Below, piece by piece: positions 26,170 to 34,280 of a DNA stretch of 38,022 nt. The stretch spans positions 1 to 38,022 of the forward strand of contig NZ_VCKZ01000029.1 in the NCBI RefSeq assembly GCF_005889745.1. Reading direction: 5' to 3'. A model generated the notes under the pieces. It was given only the letters and a program-made list of their open reading frames with translations, ran no database searches and was not told the DNA's origin. This stretch comes from Actinomadura geliboluensis (GTDB lineage Bacteria; Actinomycetota; Actinomycetes; Streptosporangiales; Streptosporangiaceae). Position numbers and translations under genes: made by a program. Positions within the stretch are counted from its first letter, which is position 1; each line of letters begins with the position of its first letter.

Positions 26170-26192
26170 CTCAGCTTGTCTGAGGAGCTGAG
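26170..26192. promoter_or_regulatory. Inverted repeat upstream of the leuA leader, possible FadR-type operator
   Basis: CTCAGCT (26170-26176) and AGCTGAG (26186-26192) form perfect 7-bp arms. Inside, TTGTCTGAGGA (26176-26186) meets the FadR-family consensus TNGTnnnACNA except for one base. It lies between the divergent regulator (start 26128) and the leader peptide (26212). It could be an operator or part of an mRNA structure. Confidence 0.35.
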
Positions 26193-26211
26193 GTGTGGTT
26201 GGGTGGCGGTC

Positions 26212-26256
26212 ATGTCGTGGCGGGTGCTTCTCCTCGGTCGCCGCGGCGGGGCCTGA
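26212..26256 (+). CDS. leuA leader peptide (Leu-codon attenuator)
   Basis: A 14-codon ORF encoding MSWRVLLLGRRGGA with three consecutive leucine codons (CTT CTC CTC, 26227-26235). It sits 68 bp before leuA, where actinobacterial leuA genes carry such leader peptides. Ribosome stalling at the Leu codons under leucine shortage would choose between the alternative downstream hairpins. It is too short for standard gene finding but has a clear function from context. Confidence 0.75.
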   Translation: MSWRVLLLGRRGGA

Positions 26257-26300
26257 TCCGACCGGCACCCCGCCGCGGGGTCCGGTGCTGCCGGTCGTCC
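26241..26300 (+). promoter_or_regulatory. leuA transcription attenuator: mutually exclusive hairpins
   Basis: CCGCGGCGGGG (26241-26251, covering the end of the leader ORF) is perfectly complementary to CCCCGCCGCGG (26268-26278). The second segment can instead fold within a local hairpin, CCGG-CA-CCCCG / CGGGG-T-CCGG (about 26262-26285), extended by GACCGG and CCGGTC. The two folds exclude each other, as expected of a terminator/antiterminator switch governed by the leader peptide. Confidence 0.55.
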
Positions 26301-26324
26301 CGGCGATCGTGAGGACAACGCCCC

Positions 26325-28073
26325 ATGACCTTCCCGACTCTGCGCACCCCGTCCGGCCCGGTGGCCGGGCCCTTCTGGAATCCGCAGCGCGGCAGCTCCA
26401 TGCCGTTCCACCGCTACCGGTCCGTCCACGAGCGGGTGCCGTCGCCCGTGCCCGAGGTCGAGCGCGCCTGGCCGTCGGCGCGCGTCGCGGAGGCGCCGCT
26501 GTGGGTGCCCGTCGACCTGCGGGACGGCAACCAGGCCCTGGCCGAACCCATGGACACCGCGCGCAAGCGCCGGATGTTCGACCTGTTCGTGGCGATGGGC
26601 TTCAAGGAGATCGAGGTCGGCTACCCGTCGGCCAGCCAGACCGACTTCGACTTCGTCCGGCACCTGGCCGAGGCGGGCATCCCGGACGATGTGACGCCCG
26701 TGGTCTTCACGCCGGCCCGCAGGGAGCTGATCGAGCGGACGTTCGCGTCCATCGAGGGGCTGCCCCGGGCGGTCGTCCATCTGTACACGGCGACGGGCCC
26801 GGTATGGCGGGACGTCGTGCTCGGTACCGGACGGGACGGGGTGAAGCAGCTGATCCTGGACGGTGCCGCCGACGTGGCGCGGCTCGCCCGGCCGGGGGTG
26901 CGGTTCGAGTTCTCCCCCGAGACGTTCAACTTCACCGAGCCGGACTACGCGCTGGAGGTGTGCGACGCGGTCACCGCGCTGTGGGACGCCTCCCCCGACC
27001 GGCCGGTGGTCCTGAACCTGCCGGCCACGGTCGAGATCGCCACCCCGAACGTGTACGCCGACCAGATCGAGTACATGCACCGGCACCTGGCGCGCAGGGA
27101 CGCGGTGATCCTGTCGGTCCATCCGCACAACGACCGCGGGACGGGCGTCGCCTGCGCCGAGCTGGCGGTGCTGGCGGGCGCGCAGCGGGTCGAGGGCTGC
27201 CTGTTCGGCAACGGCGAGCGGACGGGCAACGTCGACCTGGTCACGCTCGCGCTGAACCTGCACGCGCAGGGCGTCGACCCGCGGATCGACCTCTCCGACA
27301 TCGACGAGATCCGCCGGACGGTCGAGTTCTGCAACCGGCTGCCCGTCCACGAGCGGCACCCGTACGCGGGCGACCTGGTCTACACGGCGTTCTCCGGGAC
27401 GCACCAGGACGCGATCGGCAAGGGCATGGCCCGGCACGCCCGGCTCGCGGAGGAGGCGGGCGTGCCGCCGGGGCGGCTGCCGTGGGACGTCCCGTACCTG
27501 CCGATCGACCCGGCCGACGTGGGCCGCGGGTACGAGGCGGTCATCCGGGTCAACAGCCAGTCCGGGAAGGGCGGCATCTCCTACCTGCTGCGGACCGGGT
27601 ACGGGCTCGACCTGCCGCGCCGCCTGCAGATCGAGTTCTCCCGGGTCGTGCAGCGGGAGACCGACGGCAGCGGCGCGGAGGTCACGGCGGCCGAGCTGTG
27701 GGAGCTGTTCCGCGCCGAGTACCTCGAACCGGACGGCCCGGTGTCGGTGGCCGGCTGGCGCACCTCCGGCACCGGCCCGGCGCGGCACGACTTCACCGGC
27801 GTCGTCCGCGTGGACGGCGACGAGCGCGAGCGCACCGGCTCCGGCAACGGGCCGATCGACGCGCTCACCGACGCCCTGGCGGGCGCCGGGATCAAGGTGG
27901 ACGTCCTGCACCTGACCGAGCAGTCCACCGGTGCGGGCAGCGACGCCATGGCCGTCGCCTACGCCGAGTGCCGGGTCGGCGGCGCGGTCGTGTGGGGCGC
28001 GGGGCGCGACACGTCCGTGCTGGCCGCGTCGGTGGAGGCCGTCCTGTCGGCGGTGAACCGCGCCGGGCGCTAG
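26325..28073 (+). CDS. leuA: 2-isopropylmalate synthase LeuA
   Basis: A 582-residue enzyme for the first committed step of leucine synthesis: acetyl-CoA plus 2-ketoisovalerate to 2-isopropylmalate. The N-terminal segment [16 protein letters not shown] is typical of the long actinobacterial form. Active-site and metal residues are R66-D67 (DLRDGNQ) and H266/H268 (HPHND). [17 protein letters not shown] and [11 protein letters not shown] are conserved. The C-terminal regulatory domain (from about residue 435) would bind leucine for feedback control. GTGAGGAC is a suitable ribosome site for ATG 26325. Upstream lies a Leu-codon leader peptide with alternative hairpins, so expression is likely attenuated by leucine. 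The stop overlaps the convergent DUF4236 gene by 4 nt. Confidence 0.95.
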   Translation: MTFPTLRTPSGPVAGPFWNPQRGSSMPFHRYRSVHERVPSPVPEVERAWPSARVAEAPLWVPVDLRDGNQALAEPMDTARKRRMFDLFVAMGFKEIEVGYPSASQTDFDFVRHLAEAGIPDDVTPVVFTPARRELIERTFASIEGLPRAVVHLYTATGPVWRDVVLGTGRDGVKQLILDGAADVARLARPGVRFEFSPETFNFTEPDYALEVCDAVTALWDASPDRPVVLNLPATVEIATPNVYADQIEYMHRHLARRDAVILSVHPHNDRGTGVACAELAVLAGAQRVEGCLFGNGERTGNVDLVTLALNLHAQGVDPRIDLSDIDEIRRTVEFCNRLPVHERHPYAGDLVYTAFSGTHQDAIGKGMARHARLAEEAGVPPGRLPWDVPYLPIDPADVGRGYEAVIRVNSQSGKGGISYLLRTGYGLDLPRRLQIEFSRVVQRETDGSGAEVTAAELWELFRAEYLEPDGPVSVAGWRTSGTGPARHDFTGVVRVDGDERERTGSGNGPIDALTDALAGAGIKVDVLHLTEQSTGAGSDAMAVAYAECRVGGAVVWGAGRDTSVLAASVEAVLSAVNRAGR

Positions 28074-28264
28074 TCGCGGCGGCGGCCGAGCGAGCGCCGC
28101 CAGGACAGGCCCGTCCCGGGGATCCGGAACGTCACCTGGCGGCGCCCGTCCGCCGACCGCGTGTAGCGGGCGCCGCGCGCGCCGACGCTGTGCCCGACGC
28201 CCTTCTTGGACAGGTTGATGCGGAACGGTCCCATCCGTATTGCTTTCCGATAGCTCCAACCCAT
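28070..28264 (-). CDS. DUF4236 mini-protein
   Basis: A 64-residue basic protein. [20 protein letters not shown] and the ending [12 protein letters not shown] are the DUF4236 signature (short proteins or domains often written as FRINLSKxGxxxSVGxxG...IPGTGLSY). The function is unknown. I start at ATG 28264, which gives the full family N-terminus; ATG 28234 (MGPFRINL) is possible and has GGAAAG upstream. Its stop overlaps the leuA stop by 4 nt (CTAG read both ways). Net charge is strongly positive, so nucleic-acid binding is possible but unproven. Confidence 0.72.
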   Translation of the reverse strand: MGWSYRKAIRMGPFRINLSKKGVGHSVGARGARYTRSADGRRQVTFRIPGTGLSWRRSLGRRRD

Positions 28265-28474
28265 GCGGAGGGGGATGCCCGGAGGACCGCCGAGCATCCT
28301 CCTCCCCCGTCTCGGACGGACCGAGACCCCGGTTTCGGCCAGCCCGGGGGACGCAAGGGCAGGAGGTGACCAAATCCGGGCCGAGTTCGTCGCGCAGCGC
28401 CCTTTACCCGGCCGCGCCCGGCGAGGAGCGTGTGGCTGCGTAGAGATCGTTTTCTCAGCTCCCGGAGGTGCGGG
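28265..28474. other. Divergent intergenic region, 210 bp
   Basis: Between the DUF4236 gene (minus) and the S15 peptidase gene (plus). GGGGGATGC (28270-28278) and a later GCATCC-rich arm near 28294 form an imperfect inverted repeat. GGAGG at 28464-28468 serves the TTG start at 28475. No RNA gene or further ORF is convincing. Confidence 0.4.
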
Positions 28475-30451
28475 TTGGCCAGGCGACCCCTGAGACGGAC
28501 CCGGCGGACGATGACGCTGGCCGTACTGACCAGTGCGGCGCTCGCGGGCGCGGGCGGCGGCGCGGCGGCGCTGGCCCAGCCGTCCCCCAAGATCGTGGTG
28601 AAGGACGGCGTGACCCAGCCGGTCTTCTCCTACAAGGACGCGATCCGCGAGCACGTGTACGTCGAGTCCAGTGTGGACAGCGACGGCGACGGCAAGAAGG
28701 ACCGCGTCAACGTCGACATCATCCGGCCGAAGGAGACCGAGCACGGCCTCAAGGTCCCGGTGATCACGGACGAGAGCCCGTACTACGACAACGCGGGCCG
28801 CGGCAACGAGAGCGAGCTGAAGACCTACGACGCCGACGGGAACCCCGTGAAGTTCCCGCTCTACTACGACAACTACTTCGTCCCCCGCGGGTACGCGTTC
28901 CTCGCCGTGGACATGGTCGGGACGACCCGCTCCGACGGCTGCCCGGTCAGCGGCGGGCCCACCGACGTCCTCGGCGGCAAGGCCGTGGTCGACTGGCTCA
29001 ACGGCCGCGCCAAGGCGTTCAAGGCGGATGGCACCCCGGCCAAGGCCACCTGGACCACCGGCCGCACCGGCATGATCGGCAAGTCCTACGACGGGACGCT
29101 CGCCAACGGCGTCGCCGCGACCGGCGTCGAGGGGCTGGAGACGATCGTCCCGATCTCGGCGATCAGCAGCTGGTACGGCTACAGCCGGATGAACGGCGTG
29201 AAGTACTGGACGGACGAGCAGCCCTGGCTCGCGAGCTACGTCGACACCGACCCGCCCGCCAAGTGCGCCGAGGTCAACGCCGGCCTCGACGAGGGCGAGG
29301 ACGACGCGACCGGGAACTACAACGCCTACTGGAAGACCGCCGACTACCGGGACGGCACGATCGCCCGCGCGTCCCGCGTCCGGGCGAGCATCTTCGCCGC
29401 CCACGGCGTCAACGACCTGAACGTCAAGGACGACCAGTTCGCCGAGTGGTGGAACGCCCTCGCGCGGCGCGGCGTGCAGCGCAAGGTGTGGCTTTCGCAG
29501 CGCGGCCACGTCGACCCGTTCGACACCCGCCGCGACGCCTGGGTGACGACCCTGCACCGCTGGTTCGACCACGAGCTGCAGAAGATCCCCAACGGGATCA
29601 TGCGGGAGCCGCGCGCCGACATCGAGATCGGCCCGGACCAGTGGATCACCCAGCGGGACTGGCCGTCCCGCGACGCCCGCGACATCGTGCTGCGGCCCGG
29701 CGCGAACGGCGTCCTCGGCCTGGAGCGGGCCGCCAAGGGCGCGACCGCCGCGTTCACCGACGCGCCCGGCCCGCGCGGCGACGGCCTCTCCGAGAGCGCG
29801 ATGGTCGCCGACCCGACGGCCGCGCAGCCGTACCGGGCCGCGTTCGTGTCCGCTCCCCTGCCGCGGACCGGGCGCCTGTCCGGCACCCCCGAGGCCCGGC
29901 TCCGGATCAAGCTGGACAAGCCCACCGCCAACCTCACGGCGCTGCTCGTCGACTACGGCGAGGACACCCGGGTGAACTACCTCGGCGCGGGCTCCGGCAT
30001 CCGGACCCTCGGCACCGAGGACTGCCACGGCGAGAGCACGCCCGCCGACGACGCCTGCTACAGGCAGACCGAGGTCACGACGGTCACGTCCCCGGTGAAC
30101 GTGGTCGCCCGCGGCTGGCTCGACGCGCAGAACGCCCACTCGCTGAGCCGCCCGAAGCCGCTGGAGCCGGGTAGGTACCACACCGTCCGCTGGGAGACGC
30201 TCAGTCAGGAGTACCTGCTGAAGAAGGGCCACCGCCTGGCGCTCGTCCTCGCCGGGACGGACGCCGACTACAACACCGAGACCCCCACGGGAGCGCAGGT
30301 CACGGTGGATCTGCGCGGCAGCTCGATCAGCATCCCCGTGGTCGCCGCCGAGGACGACCCGGCCGCCCTCGTCGCCCCGCCGCAGCCGCCGGCGACCTGG
30401 CGCGGACCGGCGGAGGTCACCCTGCCCGTCCAGGAGCGCGAGCTCTACTGA
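28475..30451 (+). CDS. Secreted S15-family Xaa-Pro dipeptidyl-peptidase
   Basis: A 658-residue alpha/beta-hydrolase peptidase of the PepX/CocE group. The predicted export signal has a basic start (ARRPLRRTRR), a hydrophobic stretch (LAVLTSAALAGAG) and ALAQ. The catalytic serine is in GKSYDGT (S204), the acid D314 in HGVNDLNVK and the histidine H345 in RGHVDPF. The C-terminal jelly-roll domain runs from about residue 385. The start is TTG 28475, because GGAGG lies 6 nt before it; GTG 28430 is a weaker option. PepX-type enzymes release X-Pro dipeptides. Export suggests scavenging of extracellular peptides, though CocE-like esterase activity cannot be excluded. Confidence 0.82.
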   Translation: MARRPLRRTRRTMTLAVLTSAALAGAGGGAAALAQPSPKIVVKDGVTQPVFSYKDAIREHVYVESSVDSDGDGKKDRVNVDIIRPKETEHGLKVPVITDESPYYDNAGRGNESELKTYDADGNPVKFPLYYDNYFVPRGYAFLAVDMVGTTRSDGCPVSGGPTDVLGGKAVVDWLNGRAKAFKADGTPAKATWTTGRTGMIGKSYDGTLANGVAATGVEGLETIVPISAISSWYGYSRMNGVKYWTDEQPWLASYVDTDPPAKCAEVNAGLDEGEDDATGNYNAYWKTADYRDGTIARASRVRASIFAAHGVNDLNVKDDQFAEWWNALARRGVQRKVWLSQRGHVDPFDTRRDAWVTTLHRWFDHELQKIPNGIMREPRADIEIGPDQWITQRDWPSRDARDIVLRPGANGVLGLERAAKGATAAFTDAPGPRGDGLSESAMVADPTAAQPYRAAFVSAPLPRTGRLSGTPEARLRIKLDKPTANLTALLVDYGEDTRVNYLGAGSGIRTLGTEDCHGESTPADDACYRQTEVTTVTSPVNVVARGWLDAQNAHSLSRPKPLEPGRYHTVRWETLSQEYLLKKGHRLALVLAGTDADYNTETPTGAQVTVDLRGSSISIPVVAAEDDPAALVAPPQPPATWRGPAEVTLPVQERELY

Positions 30452-30458
30452 CGGGCCC

Positions 30459-30490
30459 GGCCCGCCGCCCGGGGAGCCGGGCGGCGGGCC
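30459..30490. terminator. Perfect 14-bp hairpin between convergent genes
   Basis: GGCCCGCCGCCCGG (30459-30472), loop GGAG, then the exact complement (30477-30490), just after the peptidase stop and before the MBL-fold gene's stop at 30531. GC-only bidirectional terminator. Confidence 0.72.
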
Positions 30491-30530
30491 GCACCGCCGT
30501 CACAGCACACCACCGTCACGGACACGGCCG

Positions 30531-31301
30531 TCACAGCGCGACGGCGCCGCCCTGGTCGAGCAGGTGGAGGCGGTCGCCGAGTCCGGCGCCGGCGAACGCG
30601 GGTGCGAGGGTGTCGCGGCCCTGGGTGAAGTGCGCCCAGCCCTCGAAGTGCAGTGGGACGATCTTCGCGGCGCCGAGGATGGCGGCGGCCTCGGCGGCGC
30701 CGTCGCTGGTCAGCGTCAGGTAGGCGTCGCCGAGCGGCGGCGTCCGCACCGCCCCCGCGAAGATCACTGCGACGTCGACCGGCGCGAACCGGTCGGCGAT
30801 CGCGCGGACGACGTCGAGGGAGGCGTTGTCGCCGCTGACGTACACGGTCGGCAGCCCCTCCCCGGACAGGACGAACCCGGTGACCGGGCCGGTGAGGTGC
30901 TCGGTGCCGTCCGGGCCGTGCTGCGCGGGGACGCCGGTGACGCGGAGGGTCCCGCCGCCGGGGCGGGGCAGGTCGGTGTGCGCCCAGTTCGGCAGGGCGC
31001 GGGCGGTGCCGCCGAGGCGCTCGGCGGCGGCCTCGGTCGTCAGGGTCAGCGGGACGCCGCCCAGGTAGGCGCGGCCGCCGGCGTCGAGGTTGTCGGGGTG
31101 CTGGTCGTGGGAGAGCAGCACCGCGTCGACCGGCCCCACCTCGTCCTGGCCGACGACGGCGCCGATGGTCTTCGTCAGCGCCCGGTCGCCGACGGGGTGG
31201 TCGCCGGGCGGGTCGAACGTCGGGTCCGTCAGCAGCCGCACACCTCCGATCTCCAGGATCGCGGTCGGGCCGCCGAGGTACCGGACGTTCAACGAGGACA
31301 T
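30531..31301 (-). CDS. MBL-fold metallo-hydrolase (UlaG-like)
   Basis: A 256-residue metallo-beta-lactamase-fold protein. LRYLGGPTAILEIGGVRLLTDPTFDPPG-type N-terminus is typical of the UlaG/YtnP-like branch (landmark, residues 6-33). The metal motif is LSHDQHPDNLD, where the usual HxHxDH ends in Asn instead of His; this HDQHPDN form is, as I recall, common in this sub-branch. PLHFEGWAHFTQG supplies the late His. ATG 31301 has AAGG upstream; a longer reading to 31376 would overlap the next gene. The substrate is unknown; hydrolysis of lactones or phosphoesters is possible. Confidence 0.82.
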   Translation of the reverse strand: MSSLNVRYLGGPTAILEIGGVRLLTDPTFDPPGDHPVGDRALTKTIGAVVGQDEVGPVDAVLLSHDQHPDNLDAGGRAYLGGVPLTLTTEAAAERLGGTARALPNWAHTDLPRPGGGTLRVTGVPAQHGPDGTEHLTGPVTGFVLSGEGLPTVYVSGDNASLDVVRAIADRFAPVDVAVIFAGAVRTPPLGDAYLTLTSDGAAEAAAILGAAKIVPLHFEGWAHFTQGRDTLAPAFAGAGLGDRLHLLDQGGAVAL

Positions 31302-31372
31302 GGTGCCGCCTTCGGATCGATCAGCCGGATGCTCCGCTCCCATCATCGCGCGGCCCCGCGCATTCCCGCCGG

Positions 31373-32458
31373 TCACGCGCGATTATCGGTGTCCTTGCTG
31401 GGCTGCACGCGCTTCGGCTCGCCGGGCATCTTGGGATAGTTCGGTGGATACGGCATGTCGCCGAGGCCGTGGTCCTTCTCGTCGCGGTCGGCGAGGTCGA
31501 GGAGGCCGTCGAGGGAGAAGGCCGCGTCGTCGATGGAGGCGTGCAGGTCGCCCAGCTCGGCGAACCGGGCCGGCATCGTCGCGATGGTGAAGTCGCGGGG
31601 GTCGGCGTCGGCCAGCTCGTCCCAGGTCAGCGGCGCCGAGACCGGGGCGTGCGGGGCCGGGCGGACGCTGTAGGCGGAGGCGATCGTCCGGTCACGCGCA
31701 TTCTGGTTGAAATCGATGAAAATTTGTTCGCCCCTTTCCTCTTTCCACCATTTTGTGGTGACCTCGGAAGGGCTGCGGCGCTCGACCTCGCGGGCGAAGG
31801 CGAGCGCGGCGCGGCGGACCTCGGTGAACGTCCAGCGGGGCTCGATCCGGACGTAGATGTGCACGCCCGCCTTGCCGGACGTCTTGACATAACCGGTGTA
31901 GCCCAGCTCGTCCAGCAGCTCGCGGGCCGGGCCGAGCGCCACCCGGACGGCGTCGGAGAAGTCGGTGCCGGGCTGCGGGTCGAGGTCGATGCGCAGCTCG
32001 TCGGGGTGGTCGACGTCGCCCTTGCGGACGGGCCACGGGTGGAACGTCAGCGTGCCGAGGTTGGCCGCCCAGGCGATCACGGCGGGCTCGGTCGGGCACA
32101 CCTCGTCGGCGGAGCGCCCGCTGGGGAAGGCGATGCGCGCCGTCCGCACCCAGTCGGGCGCGCCCTTGGGGATGCGCTTCTGGTAGAACGCGTCGGACTT
32201 GCCCGCGCCCATGCCGGCCTGGCCGCGCGCGTAGTCCTCGCGGGTGGCCATCTTGGCGCCCTCGAAGACCCCCGCCGGCCACCGCTCCAGGGTCGTCGGG
32301 CGGTCGCGGGTCGCGCGCAGGATGCCGTCGCCGACGGCCAGGTAGTACTCCACCAGCTGCCGCTTGGTGTAGCCGTGCTCCGGGAAGTACACCTTGTCGG
32401 GATTGGTCACCTTGACGAGCCGATCCCCGACCGGGATCTCGATGAAGGGCGAGGCCAT
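31373..32458 (-). CDS. Stand-alone LigD-type polymerase/primase (PolD / Prim-PolC)
   Basis: A 361-residue archaeo-eukaryotic primase-fold polymerase without ligase or nuclease domains. Catalytic acids are D158 and D160 (LRIDLDPQ) and D249 (IFIDFNQN). SGKAGVHIYV with H200 is the nucleotide-binding motif, and RDRTIASAYSVRP is also conserved. Such enzymes add nucleotides, often ribonucleotides, in gap repair or end joining. In mycobacteria a related polymerase gene neighbours ligC; here ligC lies about 10 kb away. ATG 32458 has TAACGT (32465-32470, minus strand) 6 nt upstream and no ribosome site, suggesting a leaderless mRNA. A CTGTCGTAC stretch precedes it at the N8 spacing, a weak match to the damage-promoter motif. 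Confidence 0.87.
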   Translation of the reverse strand: MASPFIEIPVGDRLVKVTNPDKVYFPEHGYTKRQLVEYYLAVGDGILRATRDRPTTLERWPAGVFEGAKMATREDYARGQAGMGAGKSDAFYQKRIPKGAPDWVRTARIAFPSGRSADEVCPTEPAVIAWAANLGTLTFHPWPVRKGDVDHPDELRIDLDPQPGTDFSDAVRVALGPARELLDELGYTGYVKTSGKAGVHIYVRIEPRWTFTEVRRAALAFAREVERRSPSEVTTKWWKEERGEQIFIDFNQNARDRTIASAYSVRPAPHAPVSAPLTWDELADADPRDFTIATMPARFAELGDLHASIDDAAFSLDGLLDLADRDEKDHGLGDMPYPPNYPKMPGEPKRVQPSKDTDNRA

Positions 32459-32523
32459 GACTGCACGTTAACCCACGTGTACGACAGTCCTCCGGAACGT
32501 CCCCGCCGGGTACCGTCGATGGC
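32459..32523. promoter_or_regulatory. Compact divergent promoter region, polD / msrB
   Basis: A 65-bp gap. On the minus strand TAACGT (32465-32470) lies 6 nt before the polymerase ATG. On the plus strand TACCGT (32511-32516) lies 7 nt before the msrB ATG. Neither gene has a Shine-Dalgarno sequence. The gap has the same length and layout as the RibD-C / ligC gap at 19942-20006. Confidence 0.45.
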
Positions 32524-32925
32524 ATGGAGAAGATCCGCAAGAGCGAGGACGAGTGGCGGGCGCAGCTCAGCCCCGAGGAGTACCGCGTGCTGCGGGAGGC
32601 CGGCACGGAGAAGCCCTTCACCGGCGAGTACACCGACACCAAGACGGTCGGCGTGTACCGGTGCCGCGCCTGCGGGACGGAGCTGTTCCGGTCGGAGACC
32701 AAGTTCGAGAGCCACTGCGGCTGGCCGTCGTTCTACGAGCCGGCCGAGTCCGACAAGGTCACCCTGATCGAGGACCGCTCGCTCGGCATGGTCCGCACCG
32801 AGGTGCGCTGCGCGGTGTGCGACTCCCACCTCGGGCACGTCTTCCACGGTGAGGGCTACGACACCCCCACCGACGACCGCTACTGCATCAACTCGGTCTC
32901 GCTGACCCTCGAACCCGCCGAGTAG
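32524..32925 (+). CDS. msrB: Peptide-methionine (R)-S-oxide reductase MsrB
   Basis: A 133-residue enzyme that reduces methionine-R-sulfoxide in oxidised proteins. The catalytic cysteine is C121 in [10 protein letters not shown]. The structural zinc is held by C47/C50 (CRAC) and C96/C99 (CAVC), so this is the zinc-bearing form. [11 protein letters not shown] and LGHVF are family motifs, and C65 in SHCGWPSF may be the resolving cysteine. The length is normal. It starts at ATG 32524 without a ribosome site; a -10-like TACCGT is 7 nt upstream. It is divergent from the polymerase gene. Confidence 0.95.
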   Translation: MEKIRKSEDEWRAQLSPEEYRVLREAGTEKPFTGEYTDTKTVGVYRCRACGTELFRSETKFESHCGWPSFYEPAESDKVTLIEDRSLGMVRTEVRCAVCDSHLGHVFHGEGYDTPTDDRYCINSVSLTLEPAE

Positions 32926-32963
32926 CGGGCCGCTCACCCCCCTCCCCCGCACTGGGACGTCGC

Positions 32964-33518
32964 ATGGACGAGTTCGACCACTACACGACAGCCATCCTCT
33001 GCGGAGGGCCGACCCGGGTCGCCCAGGTCGCCGTGCTCCTGCTGCGGGACCGGCACCGCATCCGGATCTTCCGCGGGACGCACCGGGTGGAGGTGCTGCG
33101 GCGCGACGGCGACGCCGACCCGGTCCAGGCGGCGGTGCTCGACGAGATCCCCGGCGCCGGGCGCCCGCTCGGGCAGGTGATCGCGGCGGTCGCCGCGTCG
33201 CCGGAGGTGGACGCCATCGGCGAGGCCATGCGCGAGACGGGGCTGATGCGCGGCCGGCGGCGGCGCCGCCCGACCCGGCAGGGCCGGGCGCTGCGCCTGC
33301 AGCTCGCCGAGGAGCCCGTCGAGACCCCGCCGGAGCTGCTCGCCCTGCACGGCCCCGCCGGTCTCGAGGACGCCTGGATGCGGGAGGTGCTGGAGTCCGC
33401 CGACCCGGAGCCGGTCGCGTTCGGCCGCCGCCGGTGGCGCGGCCACCGCGACCTCGAGGCCAGCGGCCTGTCCGACCGGCAGTACGACGGCGGGCTCGGC
33501 GGCGGCTCGGACTTCTAG
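32964..33518 (+). CDS. TIGR04222-like protein without membrane segment
   Basis: A 184-residue protein. The part AAILCGGPTRVAQVAVLLLRDRHRIRIFRG-like (residues 9-39), then DPVQAAVLDEIPGAGRPLGQVI and AASPEVDAIGEAMRETGLM, follows the pattern of the N-terminal domain of actinobacterial TIGR04222 proteins (gene-product pairs of unknown role). The usual membrane helices are absent. Instead a very basic RGRRRRRPTRQGR stretch follows, and the protein ends in the Gly-rich YDGGLGGGSDF. It starts 38 bp after msrB and may be co-transcribed. Function unknown; the family assignment is from memory. Confidence 0.6.
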   Translation: MDEFDHYTTAILCGGPTRVAQVAVLLLRDRHRIRIFRGTHRVEVLRRDGDADPVQAAVLDEIPGAGRPLGQVIAAVAASPEVDAIGEAMRETGLMRGRRRRRPTRQGRALRLQLAEEPVETPPELLALHGPAGLEDAWMREVLESADPEPVAFGRRRWRGHRDLEASGLSDRQYDGGLGGGSDF

Positions 33519-33530
33519 CGGCCTCCGGTC

Positions 33531-33570
33531 GGCGGGCCCTCACGGTGCCTCGGGTACGGCGGGGCCCGCC
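33531..33570. terminator. Hairpin between convergent genes before chdC stop
   Basis: GGCGGGCCC (33531-33539) and GGGCCCGCC (33562-33570) are exact complements separated by 22 nt, in the gap between convergent stops at 33518 and 33582. Possible bidirectional terminator. Confidence 0.45.
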
Positions 33571-33581
33571 CTCGGGCCGGA

Positions 33582-34280
33582 TCAGGCCAGGCCGGCGACC
33601 AGTTCGGCGACCGGCTTGCGGCGCCCGGTGTAGAACGGGATCTCCAGGCGGGTGTGCAGCCGCGCCTTCGCGCCGCGCAGGTGGCGCATCAGGTCGACGA
33701 TGCGGTGCAGCTCGTCGGCCTCGAACGCCAGCATCCACTCGTAGTCGCCGAGCGCGAACGCCGCGACCGTGTTGGCCCGGACGTCGGGGTAGTCGCGCGC
33801 CATCTTGCCGTGCTCGGCGAGCATCGCGCGGCGCTCGTCGTCCGGCAGCAGGTACCACTCGTAGGACCGCACGAACGGGTACACGCACACGTAGTTCCGC
33901 GGCTCCTCGTCGGCGAGGAACGCGGGGATGTGGCTCTTGTTGAACTCCGCCGGGCGGTGCAGCGCCATCTGCGACCAGACCGGCTCACTAGCGCGGCCCA
34001 GCGCCGTCCGGCGGAACCGGGTGTAGACCTCCTGGAGGTCGTCGGACGTCGGCGCGTGCCACCAGAACATGTAGTCGGCGTCCGCGCGCAGCCCGGCGAC
34101 GTCGTAGGCGCCGCGGGTGGTGACGTCCTTCTGCGCGGCCTGGTCGAGCAGGTCCTGCACCTCGGCGGCGTCCTGCTCGCCGAGCGTGCCGGGCTTCGCG
34201 ACCCGGAAGACCGACCACATCGTGTAGCGGATGACGTTATTGAGTTCGCGTGCCTTCGGCTTGCCCGCCTGATCGGCCAT
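33582..34280 (-). CDS. chdC: Coproheme decarboxylase ChdC (HemQ)
   Basis: A 232-residue member of the chlorite-dismutase fold that converts coproheme to haem b, the last step of the coproporphyrin-dependent pathway of Gram-positive bacteria. Residues match the actinobacterial type: distal H117 (KSHIPAF), catalytic Y134 ([11 protein letters not shown]) and proximal H157 ([13 protein letters not shown]). ATG 34280 has AGAAGGAG at 7 nt, an excellent ribosome site. The gene starts 44 nt inside the 3' end of the upstream cgoX gene, so the two are tightly coupled. HemH/CpfC, the ferrochelatase of the pathway, is not in the window. Confidence 0.93.
   Translation of the reverse strand: MADQAGKPKARELNNVIRYTMWSVFRVAKPGTLGEQDAAEVQDLLDQAAQKDVTTRGAYDVAGLRADADYMFWWHAPTSDDLQEVYTRFRRTALGRASEPVWSQMALHRPAEFNKSHIPAFLADEEPRNYVCVYPFVRSYEWYLLPDDERRAMLAEHGKMARDYPDVRANTVAAFALGDYEWMLAFEADELHRIVDLMRHLRGAKARLHTRLEIPFYTGRRKPVAELVAGLA

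Noticed and set aside
28265..30232. Long minus-strand frame upstream of the DUF4236 gene
   Set aside because: It runs antisense to the S15 peptidase and has Val/Gly/Arg-rich shadow composition. Only the DUF4236 end is supported.
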